Shown here piece after piece: positions 1 to 6,089 of a DNA stretch of 7,827 bases. Both the position numbers and the translations under genes were made by a program. The first letter of the stretch is position 1. Each line of letters begins with the position of its first letter. Origin of the DNA: Candidatus Pacearchaeota archaeon. Its GTDB lineage: Archaea; Nanobdellota; Nanobdellia; Pacearchaeales; GW2011-AR1. Under the pieces are notes generated by a model. The model searched no databases and was not told where the DNA came from. It worked only from the letters and a program-made list of their open reading frames with translations. The stretch spans positions 1 to 7,827 of the forward strand of contig NZCQ01000032.1 of the NCBI GenBank assembly GCA_002688335.1, given 5' to 3'.

Positions 1-1
1 A

Positions 2-52
2 AATTTAGATCATATAGAAGGATTAGACGCAGAAGCCCTGAAAACTTTTTGA
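2..52 (+). CDS. C-terminal end of an unidentified upstream gene (partial)
   Basis: Reading from base 2 gives 16 sense codons (NLDHIEGLDAEALKTF) followed by TGA at 50-52. The composition is protein-like, whereas the other two frames give a basic repetitive string (ending at 58-60) or stop at once. The gene lies on the same strand as gmhA, 40 bases upstream, and could belong to the same cluster. Too little is present to assign a family; I cannot say whether it is the missing heptose epimerase, a glycosyltransferase or something else. Confidence 0.5.
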   Translation, partial: NLDHIEGLDAEALKTF

Positions 53-76
53 TTATATAAATCTTTAAAAAATAAT
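53..76 (+). promoter_or_regulatory. TATA-like promoter of the heptose operon
   Basis: The stretch TTATATAAA at 53-61 is a good archaeal TATA box. Its centre is about 36 bases before the gmhA ATG, so with the usual 25-27 base distance transcription would start near 84, giving a leader of about 9 bases. A second A/T-rich element (TTTAAAAAATAAT, 64-76) would place the start at the ATG itself. No Shine-Dalgarno sequence precedes gmhA, which fits a leaderless or very short leader. The assignment is by pattern and spacing only. Confidence 0.5.
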
Positions 77-92
77 ACAGATTCTCTTACAA

Positions 93-686
93 ATGAAAAA
101 AGAAGCCATAAGGGGGATGATTTTCCATAGCATAGAGGCCCATAAATTATTAAGTGATTTGGTTGATAAGATTGAAGATGCCTCAAATCTGATTAGTACT
201 GCAATTAGTCAAGGAAATAAGGTAATTAGTTGTGGAAATGGAGGTTCAGCAGGCCAAGCTCAACATTTTTCTGCAGAGCTAATAGGAAGGTTCGAAAAAG
301 AAAGGTCAGCATTAAACTCAATCTCATTAACCACGGATACCTCTAATATAACTGCGATAGGGAATGATTACGGCTATGAAAACGTATTTAAAAGACAGCT
401 CCAAGGAATTGGCAAACCTGGAGATGTGTTGCTTTGTCTAACCTCTTCAGGAAATTCACAAAATTTGATAGAAGCTATTAATCATGCAAAACTCAATGGA
501 ATTAAGGTAGTCAATCTTCTTGGAAATGATGGTGGGAAGATGAATGGACTTGGAAACGCAAACATTATCATACCCTCTGAGAATACTGCACGAGTCCAAG
601 AATGTCATTTATTAATTCTTCATATATTCGCAAAATTAATCGAATATACGATTTTTAATCAAGATGGAAGTACAAGAAATTATTAA
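93..686 (+). CDS. gmhA: Sedoheptulose-7-phosphate isomerase (phosphoheptose isomerase)
   Basis: Cytosolic isomerase that converts sedoheptulose 7-phosphate to D-glycero-D-manno-heptose 7-phosphate, the first committed step of activated-heptose synthesis. The 197-residue length is normal for GmhA. One SIS domain spans the protein, with the phosphate-binding segments CGNGGS (47-52) and TSSGNS (117-122). The residues that bind the catalytic zinc in bacterial GmhA are all present at the right spacing: H58 and E62 in the QAQHFSAELIGRF segment, and Q169 and H177 in RVQECHLLILH. The ATG at 93 has no ribosome binding site, but a TATA box lies at leaderless or short-leader distance; Met9 (117) is a possible shorter start. 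It is the first gene of the operon and overlaps the kinase gene by 23 bases, which suggests coupled translation. The family call is firm; the alternative, another SIS-domain sugar isomerase such as DiaA, is unlikely given the neighbours. Confidence 0.93.
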   Translation: MKKEAIRGMIFHSIEAHKLLSDLVDKIEDASNLISTAISQGNKVISCGNGGSAGQAQHFSAELIGRFEKERSALNSISLTTDTSNITAIGNDYGYENVFKRQLQGIGKPGDVLLCLTSSGNSQNLIEAINHAKLNGIKVVNLLGNDGGKMNGLGNANIIIPSENTARVQECHLLILHIFAKLIEYTIFNQDGSTRNY

Positions 687-1644
687 TAATTTTCCAAGGA
701 AAAAAGTCCTAATTATCGGAGACTTAATGTTAGATAAATATACTGAAGGATATATTGAACGGATAAGTCCTGAGGCTCCAGTACCGGTTTTAAGAGTATC
801 CAATCATTCTTATAAAATGGGAGGAGCCGCAAATGTAGCAATAAATGTCGCAAATCTTTCCCCTAACGGAAATATCTCGGTAGCAGGGTTTGTTGGGGAT
901 GATCCAGAGGCCTCCTATTTAAAAAAAATGCTCGAAGATAACAATATACAAACATATCTTGATTCAGATCATTCCACAATAGTTAAAGAACGCTTTATGG
1001 GAAAATCTTCAGGACATCCTCAACATATCCTAAGAGCAGATTACGAGGAAGATCACAAAAAGACATTTAATGATGAATTAAAGGATAAGATAAGGGATCT
1101 AGCTCTAGAATCTGAGATCATAATCTTATCCGATTACGCAAAGGGAACCATTACCACAGATCTGTTGAACATTTTAGATAGCTTCAAGAATAAAATGATT
1201 ATAGATCCAAAACCAAAAAACCCAGATTTCAGATCTATTTATAGGGGCTGTCATGTAATTACTCCTAATAAGAGAGAGATATTAGAAATGAGCGGTTTAA
1301 ATAATATTTTTGACGCTGGAGCAAATATATCAAGAGAATTAAATACAAATGTAATATTAAAATTAGGGGGAGATGGAACAGCAGTTTTCCCATTAAATGG
1401 GGAAATAATTAAGGTCCCAACAATAAAAGAAACAAATTTTGAGGAGACTGGTGCAGGAGATTCACTTATTTCAGCCTTAGCACTTTCATTGACAATAAAT
1501 CACAGCCTAGATAAAGCCGCAATAATTGGAAATCATGCCGCAAGATTAACTGTAAAAAAGATAGGGACCTACGCACCAACCCTGGAAGAATTAAGAAAGC
1601 TCATAAATGAAGAAAATGAAAAGAATCGATTTAGTTCTCCTTAA
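664..1644 (+). CDS. hldA: D-glycero-beta-D-manno-heptose-7-phosphate kinase (HldE N-terminal-domain type)
   Basis: PfkB/ribokinase-family kinase that phosphorylates D,D-heptose 7-phosphate at C1 to the beta-1,7-bisphosphate with ATP. The 326 residues match the kinase half of bacterial HldE. Near the N-terminus GDLMLDKY (19-26) is followed by RISPEAPVPV (33-42), which is highly characteristic of HldE/RfaE kinases. The sugar-binding GGAANVA lies at 53-59. DPKPKN (181-186) and the nucleotide-side TPNKRE (200-205) follow. The PfkB signature ETGAGD is at 261-266, with D266 the expected catalytic base. The GHMP-type HddA kinase of the GDP-heptose route is a different fold, so this points to the beta/ADP branch. 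In most bacteria this domain is fused to the nucleotidyltransferase; here it ends on its own and overlaps the next gene by 38 bases, in another frame. The ATG lies inside gmhA and has no clear ribosome binding site. Confidence 0.92.
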   Translation: MEVQEIINNFPRKKVLIIGDLMLDKYTEGYIERISPEAPVPVLRVSNHSYKMGGAANVAINVANLSPNGNISVAGFVGDDPEASYLKKMLEDNNIQTYLDSDHSTIVKERFMGKSSGHPQHILRADYEEDHKKTFNDELKDKIRDLALESEIIILSDYAKGTITTDLLNILDSFKNKMIIDPKPKNPDFRSIYRGCHVITPNKREILEMSGLNNIFDAGANISRELNTNVILKLGGDGTAVFPLNGEIIKVPTIKETNFEETGAGDSLISALALSLTINHSLDKAAIIGNHAARLTVKKIGTYAPTLEELRKLINEENEKNRFSSP

Positions 1645-3154
1645 GAAAGCTATAGAATGGTATAAATCTCAAGGGAAGAAAATAGTCTGGACAAATGGTT
1701 GTTTTGATCTTATGCACCCCGGACATATCCATTCATTAGAAAAGGCAAAAGAAAAAGGAGACGTCCTCATAGTAGGGTTAGATTCAGATAAGTCTATAAG
1801 AAAGCTTAAAGGTCCAAATAGGCCTATTTTATCTGAAGAACATAGAATAAAAATGTTAGAATCTCAGGAATCCGTAGATCATGTAATTGTGTTTGAATTC
1901 GGAGAAGCAAAGGAAATTATTAATGAGATAAAACCAGACATCTATGTTAAATCTGGAGATTACACTATAGATACTATCAATCAACAAGAAAGAAAGATTG
2001 TTGAGAGTTATAGGGGTTCGATATATATTCCTCCAGGGTTGACTAATTTCTCAACCACCGAAATGATTAAAAGAATTAAAAATGAAGGCCCTAATATGAG
2101 AACGGGATTATTTAAGAGATCTGAGATTAGGTTCCAACCATTAAGTAATCGAGAAAGTAAATCTAGCCTAGAAGTGATGGTAAGCCCAGAATCACACGAA
2201 TTCCAATCTGAAAACTTAGAAAGAGTCTCACACATAGCTAAGGAAATCAAAAAGGCAATTAAAAACGATCGACCTGTGATCCTAACTTTTGGAGCCCATT
2301 TAATTAAAAATGGATTATCTTTAGTTTTAAGAAGAATGATGGAGGAAGGATATGTTACTCATCTCGCATCTAATGGGGCTTCTACTATTCACGATTGGGA
2401 ATTTGCACATCAGGGAAAGACTGAAGAAGATGTAAGGAGATATGTAGCAGAGGGAAAATTTGGCATCTGGGAAGAGACTTGTAAATATCACAATCTTGCT
2501 ATCATCTCTGGAGCAAATAATGGAAGAGGTTATGGAGAATCAATTGCTGAGATGATCCATAAAAATAAAATTGTTATCCCCTCAGATATTGCCTCTGATG
2601 CAAAAACAAAATTAACAGATCAAGGATTTAGTCCAGGACAAACAGTTGAAATAAATCACCCTTATAGCAATCATAGTTTTCAAGAGGCAACATTCTCAAA
2701 CAATGTAGATTATACTGTACATCCTCATTTCGGTCATGATATTGTATATACTCATCCCTTGAGTGACGGCTCTTCTATCGGCAAGGCTGCAGAAATAGAT
2801 TTCTTAAAATTTACAAACTCAGTATCTAAATTAAATGGCGGAGTGTATCTTTCAGTAGGATCTTCTATAATGTCTCCAATGATATTTGAAAAATCATTGT
2901 CTATGGCGAGAAATGTAGCGATCCAAAAAGGATCTTCTATCAAGGATTTTATGATAGTTGTTAACGATATTCAAGAATCAGGAGAATGGGATTGGAATTC
3001 TAATCAAGACCCTCCAAAATCTAGTCCAGCATATTACAATAGGTTCTGTAAAACATTCCATAGGATGGGAGCAAGAGAAATGCACTACATACAAGAAGAT
3101 AATAGGAGTTTCTTAATAAGTTTATATCAAGAGTTAAGAAAGTTAGATAGTTAA
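1607..3154 (+). CDS. hldC: Heptose-1-phosphate nucleotidyltransferase fused to a deoxyhypusine-synthase-like domain
   Basis: Two-domain protein of 515 residues. Residues 1-160 are an HldE-C/RfaE2 cytidylyltransferase-like domain that transfers a nucleotide (ADP expected) to D,D-heptose 1-phosphate. It has WTNGCFDLMHPGH (28-40) with the HxGH motif at 37-40, GLDSDKSIRKLKG (57-69), VKSGDY (114-119) and FSTTEMIKRI (148-157). Residues 164-515 look like deoxyhypusine synthase: SNGASTIHDWE (255-265) resembles its TTAGGxEED region, HPLSDGSSIG (383-392) its PALTDGSxGD region, and GGVYLSVGSS (411-420) a nucleotide-side glycine turn. The WGK motif with the catalytic lysine is replaced near PAYYNRF (474-480), so hypusine chemistry is unlikely. 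Met164 (base 2096) could be the relic start of a once separate gene. The start is ATG 1607 or Met4 (1616), both inside the kinase gene; gmhB begins one base after the stop. The first domain is firm; the fold of the second is a pattern-based inference and its function is unknown. Confidence 0.85.
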   Translation: MKKMKRIDLVLLKKAIEWYKSQGKKIVWTNGCFDLMHPGHIHSLEKAKEKGDVLIVGLDSDKSIRKLKGPNRPILSEEHRIKMLESQESVDHVIVFEFGEAKEIINEIKPDIYVKSGDYTIDTINQQERKIVESYRGSIYIPPGLTNFSTTEMIKRIKNEGPNMRTGLFKRSEIRFQPLSNRESKSSLEVMVSPESHEFQSENLERVSHIAKEIKKAIKNDRPVILTFGAHLIKNGLSLVLRRMMEEGYVTHLASNGASTIHDWEFAHQGKTEEDVRRYVAEGKFGIWEETCKYHNLAIISGANNGRGYGESIAEMIHKNKIVIPSDIASDAKTKLTDQGFSPGQTVEINHPYSNHSFQEATFSNNVDYTVHPHFGHDIVYTHPLSDGSSIGKAAEIDFLKFTNSVSKLNGGVYLSVGSSIMSPMIFEKSLSMARNVAIQKGSSIKDFMIVVNDIQESGEWDWNSNQDPPKSSPAYYNRFCKTFHRMGAREMHYIQEDNRSFLISLYQELRKLDS

Positions 3155-3155
3155 G

Positions 3156-3806
3156 ATGACAACAATAGTATTCTCAGACAGGGACGGAACAATAAATAAA
3201 GATGAAAACTACTTCTTAGGTTCTAAACCCAATTGGAGAGATCAAGTTTCATTTTTAGAAGGAGTTATTGAAGGAATAAGGATGATTAACACAATTCCAG
3301 ATTCTTATTTCTTTATTGTCACGAATCAAGCTGGAATTGCATTACAAGGTCCAGAGTTTGATCTACTAACTGAGAAAAGATTAGAAGAGGTAAACGATTA
3401 TATTTTAGAAGAATTAAAAAAAAGGAGTGCTAAAGTAGATGGGCTTTATTCATGCCCTTATATAGATTTAGATTATGTAAAAAGATCAGTCGAAAGAGGC
3501 AGATCCACAAATCCAGATTACGTGAAAGATAACCATCCAGATCTAAAGCCAAATATAGGAATGATAGAAAAAGCATTACAATCACTAAACTTGGATCGAA
3601 ATGATTGCGATATTTATATGATAGGTGATAGGATAACAGATGTAAAAATGGGATTAAATGCAGGAGGAACTGGGATTTTAGTCGAAAGCTCTAAGACCAG
3701 AGAGCGAGGAGATGTAGAAAAAGTCCAATCACTTCAAGGCAAAACTTACATAGCAAGAAACTTCCTAGATGCTGCAGAATTCATCCTAAAAAACACAAAT
3801 AGTTAA
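3156..3806 (+). CDS. gmhB: D-glycero-beta-D-manno-heptose-1,7-bisphosphate 7-phosphatase (HAD family)
   Basis: HAD-superfamily phosphatase that removes the C7 phosphate from heptose 1,7-bisphosphate, giving the 1-phosphate used by the nucleotidyltransferase. The 216 residues show the HAD motifs in order: motif I FSDRDGTIN (6-14) with nucleophile D8 and acid/base D10; motif II VTNQAG (55-60); motif III lysine K131 in LKPNIGMIEKA; motif IV IGDRITDVKMG (156-166) with D158 and D162. DRDGTIN and TNQ are typical of the GmhB/HisB subgroup. In most GmhB proteins a loop with three Cys and one His binds zinc between motifs II and III; here the matching region (about 98-130) has only C100, so the zinc site appears lost. 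The gene starts one base after the previous stop without a clear ribosome binding site, so coupled translation is likely. A related HAD phosphatase with another substrate is possible but unlikely given the operon. Confidence 0.88.
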   Translation: MTTIVFSDRDGTINKDENYFLGSKPNWRDQVSFLEGVIEGIRMINTIPDSYFFIVTNQAGIALQGPEFDLLTEKRLEEVNDYILEELKKRSAKVDGLYSCPYIDLDYVKRSVERGRSTNPDYVKDNHPDLKPNIGMIEKALQSLNLDRNDCDIYMIGDRITDVKMGLNAGGTGILVESSKTRERGDVEKVQSLQGKTYIARNFLDAAEFILKNTNS

Positions 3807-3830
3807 AAACAAAACTTAACAATTCTAAAC

Positions 3831-5504
3831 ATGATTCAAGAAAAAGAGACACTCTTTGCAGAAGAGTTAATAAATAAAGAGCATCCAACAGAACATAAAA
3901 CAAAATCAAAAAACCCTATAGCAAAATGGTTTCAAGATGATTACAATAAATTTTTTCTTGTCATCTTAGCAATATCTTTCGTAATAAGGATTATAGTTTA
4001 CACAAAAACCAAAACTCAAGCAGTATGGTGGGATGCTGCAGATTACCTCGTATCTGCCAAGAAATGGGGACTAGGACTTAATACTCTTGATTTATGGTAT
4101 TATCGAAGAGGATTTCTTTGGCCCTTAATAGAATCGGCTTTTTTCAAAATAGGATTAGGAGAATTATCAATTAGATTCACTATAGTTTTGTTATCCACAG
4201 GCATTGTACTAGCAACTTACCTTTTAATCTCAGAAATGTTCAATAAAAAACTCGCATTATTAACAAGCATTCCAGTAGCATTCTCATGGATATTTATATT
4301 TTTTACTGGAAGACCTCTAACAAACTTGCCTGCAACATTCTTCTTCTTATTAGCATTATTATTCTTTTGGAAATCCTATATGAAAAACCAAGGAAACAAA
4401 TACTATATCTTATTTGGACTGTTCTTCGCATTATCTGCATTAATAAGGATGCAATATCTAATGTTTGGAGTAGCTTTCTTAGCCATAGCAATTGTCAAGG
4501 AGAAATACAAGTTTATATTTAACAAAGGATTATGGATATCCATACTAATCTTTGCCTTAGTCATGATTCCTCAATTCTACTTACAATCTACAAAATTTGG
4601 AAATCCAATTCTTGATTTAGCCACTTACTATCTAGGCATCGGCGGATCAAGTTCAGGAGAAGTTGGTGTTCAACTAGCAAAATTCTCCGATCTATTTGTT
4701 TACTTCAACAATCTCCCCTATATTTTGGATGCAAACCAATCAGGATATTCAACACTATTTGTCTTAAGCCCGTTATACGGATTATTCATAATGGGCTTCA
4801 TCTTATTTTTCGCAGACCTTTTCTTAGGTTTTGACAAAATCTTCAAAAATCAAAGAACTCAGAAAAAATTCTTTATATTTTTCTGGACTCTTTCAGCTTT
4901 CCTTTTCTTAGGCTATATCGCCCCCCATCTAGAGCAAAGATACATAATGCCAATAATGCCCTTTTTGTTTTTAATTACAGTCTACCCTATTTACTTATTA
5001 ACTCCTCATATTAAGAAAAAATTCAAATTAGAATCAAGAACAATCATGCTAGTAGCCTCCATAGCCCTAATCATCCTATTAATTCCCAACTACAACGCTG
5101 GAATGAATCTAATTGATTCAAAAAAACAAGGATATCAAGAAATAAAACTAGCCGGAGAATGGATAAAAGCTAATTCAAATCCAGACGACATAATAATCGG
5201 AGGATCTCTTCCTCAACTTAGTTATTATTCTGAACGTACAGCATATCCTTTCCATCTAGCCTATAGGAGAGACATTGAACAAAAAGGAGAGAAAGAACTT
5301 AACGAATTCATATTAGAAAATCGCCCAAAATACTTCTCAATTTCTATCTATGAGCGAGAAAAAGATTGGGCCTTTGCATATCCAAATAACAATCAAGGTC
5401 TTTTAATCCCCGTACAAGCTTATGGAAGCCAACAACAACCGGTTTTAGTTATCTATCGATTTGATTATTCCAACAAAGAGGCATTAAATAAACTAAGAAG
5501 TTAA
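3831..5504 (+). CDS. GT-C membrane glycosyltransferase, PMT/ArnT-like
   Basis: Polytopic membrane protein of 557 residues. A basic cytosolic N-terminus (1-38) is followed by about eleven hydrophobic segments, approximately 40-57, 113-134, 140-158, 163-181, 190-205, 208-222, 233-250, 308-330, 345-362, 372-391 and 403-420, then a soluble domain (about 430-557). The first extracytoplasmic loop carries WWDAADY (66-72) with acidic D68 and D71, where PMT/ArnT-type GT-C enzymes keep their catalytic acid. RRGFLWPLI (92-100) fits the conserved proline region after it, and LEQRYIMPIMPF (367-378) resembles the late QRY segment of the family. Such enzymes transfer a sugar from a polyprenyl phosphate to protein, lipid or glycan on the outer face of the membrane. 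The gene follows gmhB after 24 bases and is probably the last of the operon. Donor and acceptor cannot be read from sequence; heptose is a contextual guess. Confidence 0.8.
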   Translation: MIQEKETLFAEELINKEHPTEHKTKSKNPIAKWFQDDYNKFFLVILAISFVIRIIVYTKTKTQAVWWDAADYLVSAKKWGLGLNTLDLWYYRRGFLWPLIESAFFKIGLGELSIRFTIVLLSTGIVLATYLLISEMFNKKLALLTSIPVAFSWIFIFFTGRPLTNLPATFFFLLALLFFWKSYMKNQGNKYYILFGLFFALSALIRMQYLMFGVAFLAIAIVKEKYKFIFNKGLWISILIFALVMIPQFYLQSTKFGNPILDLATYYLGIGGSSSGEVGVQLAKFSDLFVYFNNLPYILDANQSGYSTLFVLSPLYGLFIMGFILFFADLFLGFDKIFKNQRTQKKFFIFFWTLSAFLFLGYIAPHLEQRYIMPIMPFLFLITVYPIYLLTPHIKKKFKLESRTIMLVASIALIILLIPNYNAGMNLIDSKKQGYQEIKLAGEWIKANSNPDDIIIGGSLPQLSYYSERTAYPFHLAYRRDIEQKGEKELNEFILENRPKYFSISIYEREKDWAFAYPNNNQGLLIPVQAYGSQQQPVLVIYRFDYSNKEALNKLRS

Positions 5505-5514
5505 TACTCAAAAA
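5501..5514 (+). repeat. 14-base direct repeat, left copy
   Basis: TTAATACTCAAAAA, identical to positions 6474-6487. This copy contains the stop codon of the glycosyltransferase gene (5502-5504). The flanking bases differ on both sides (G before and T after here; T before and C after at the right copy), so the match is exactly 14 bases. The run of five A is also a T5 run on the minus strand 13 bases past the stop of the small minus-strand gene and could help end its transcript. Confidence 0.75.
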
Positions 5515-5526
5515 TAAGATCACACT

Positions 5527-5742
5527 TCAAGATTCATCAGTAGATTCTTTAACCTTCCAATGTCTGATACTTTCATAAGTTTTTTGAATTATACCTCGTT
5601 GAGGATGTTCAAAAACAAAACTCATATCTTCATGTCTTGGTTCATAACCCCGGAATTTATATTCAACACCGTTATCATCAATCAAAACAACTCCTCCGTC
5701 AGAAAGTCTCTTCCTAAGGTAATGTTCAAAATATTCAGCCAT
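5527..5742 (-). CDS. Small protein of unknown function, 71 residues
   Basis: I do not recognise this protein. It is 71 residues, soluble and rich in charged and aromatic residues, with no signal peptide or membrane segment. The predicted layout is an N-terminal helix (about 2-14, AEYFEHYLRKRL), then several short strands: VVLIDDNGVEYKF (18-30), MSFVFEH (40-46) and GIIQKTYESIRHWKV (50-64). This could form a small beta-barrel, but that is a guess. I prefer this strand to the overlapping plus-strand frame (5560-5757) because its composition is far more protein-like and because minus-strand TATA boxes lie at the right distance. It runs divergently from the abrB/vapC genes and converges on the glycosyltransferase, 22 bases between stops. 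It has no visible functional link to heptose synthesis and may belong with the toxin-antitoxin module. Confidence 0.65.
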   Translation of the reverse strand: MAEYFEHYLRKRLSDGGVVLIDDNGVEYKFRGYEPRHEDMSFVFEHPQRGIIQKTYESIRHWKVKESTDES

Positions 5743-5762
5743 AAAACTAAAAATTAATCAAT

Positions 5763-5784
5763 CTTTATAAGTTTTTATATAAAA
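5763..5784 (-). promoter_or_regulatory. TATA-like promoter of the 71-residue protein gene
   Basis: Read on the minus strand, TTTTATATAAAAA (5784-5772) centres about 37 bases before the ATG at 5742, giving a predicted leader of about 10 bases. A second box, CTTATAAAG (5771-5763), centres about 25 bases before the ATG and would give a leaderless transcript. No Shine-Dalgarno sequence precedes the ATG. Either box fits an archaeal promoter; which one is used cannot be told. Confidence 0.5.
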
Positions 5785-5813
5785 TCTCTTTAGAATTACA
5801 ACTTAAGAGTTGG

Positions 5814-5827
5814 AGAAAGTTTAAATA
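5814..5827 (+). promoter_or_regulatory. BRE/TATA promoter of the abrB-vapC operon
   Basis: GAGAAAGTTTAAATA contains a purine-rich BRE-like part followed by TTTAAATA (5820-5827), a classic archaeal TATA box. Its centre is 26 bases before the ATG at 5850, so transcription is predicted to start at or next to that ATG, giving a leaderless mRNA. This rules against the in-frame TTG at 5838, which would lie upstream of the transcript start. Confidence 0.65.
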
Positions 5828-5857
5828 GCTATTCTTATTGATAACTATTATGATAAT
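5824..5857 (+). promoter_or_regulatory. Candidate operator: two palindromes at the antitoxin promoter
   Basis: AATAGCTATT (5824-5833) is a perfect 10-base palindrome overlapping the downstream edge of the TATA box. ATTATGATAAT (5847-5857) is a perfect palindrome around a single central base (5852) and covers the predicted transcription start and start codon. Their centres are about 23-24 bases apart, close to two helical turns. AbrB-type antitoxins commonly repress their own promoter as dimers, so these are candidate binding sites. Short A/T-rich palindromes also arise by chance. Confidence 0.35.
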
Positions 5858-6089
5858 TAAACGAGAACTAGGAGAGAAGGGCCAGATAGTTATTCCCAAG
5901 GATATTAGAAATATTTTAGATTTAAAAGAAAGGGAGCAAGTAACTCTTGAAGTGAGAGAAGATTCATTAATTCTAAAAAAAGAAGAAGATCCCATAGATA
6001 TCGTGGAGGACTTTTTTAATACTCCTAAACTAAAAAAAATAATTTCAATAAAAAAATTAAAGAAAATAGCTGAAGAACAATATGGATAA
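5850..6089 (+). CDS. AbrB/SpoVT-type antitoxin (VapB-like)
   Basis: DNA-binding antitoxin of 79 residues, expected to neutralise the adjacent PIN toxin and repress their shared promoter. The N-terminal swapped-hairpin AbrB domain is clear at about 1-46: IKRELGEKGQIVIPKDIR (3-20), with the GQIVIPKDIR core, then LDLKEREQVTLEV and SLILKKEE. The lysine-rich tail (about 50-79) is where antitoxins of this class usually bind and block the toxin. I place the start at ATG 5850 rather than TTG 5838 because the TATA box predicts transcription from about 5850, and AbrB proteins normally begin a few residues before the IKRELGEKG segment. The stop codon overlaps the vapC gene by 8 bases, so the two are translationally coupled. 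No Shine-Dalgarno sequence is present. Confidence 0.88.
   Translation: MIIKRELGEKGQIVIPKDIRNILDLKEREQVTLEVREDSLILKKEEDPIDIVEDFFNTPKLKKIISIKKLKKIAEEQYG

Noticed and set aside
2096..2098. Met164 as a present-day separate start for the deoxyhypusine-synthase-like domain
   Set aside because: There is no stop between the domains, no ribosome binding site and no TATA box before it, so a single fused product is simpler; it is noted only as a possible relic.
2008..2250. Minus-strand open frame across the junction of the fusion protein
   Set aside because: It is antisense to a continuous, motif-bearing plus-strand frame and shows no recognisable domain.
5580..5585. Six-T run as terminator of the heptose operon
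   Set aside because: It lies 76 bases past the stop within the opposing small gene, has no hairpin, and A/T-rich sequence produces such runs often, so support is too weak to annotate.
5560..5757. Plus-strand 65-residue open frame opposite the small minus-strand protein
   Set aside because: Its composition is that of a reverse-strand shadow and it has no promoter at the right distance, while the minus-strand frame has TATA boxes and a normal protein composition.
5838..5849. Earlier TTG start for the AbrB antitoxin
   Set aside because: The TATA box at 5820-5827 predicts transcription starting at about 5850, downstream of this TTG, and the added residues (MITI) match nothing typical of the family.
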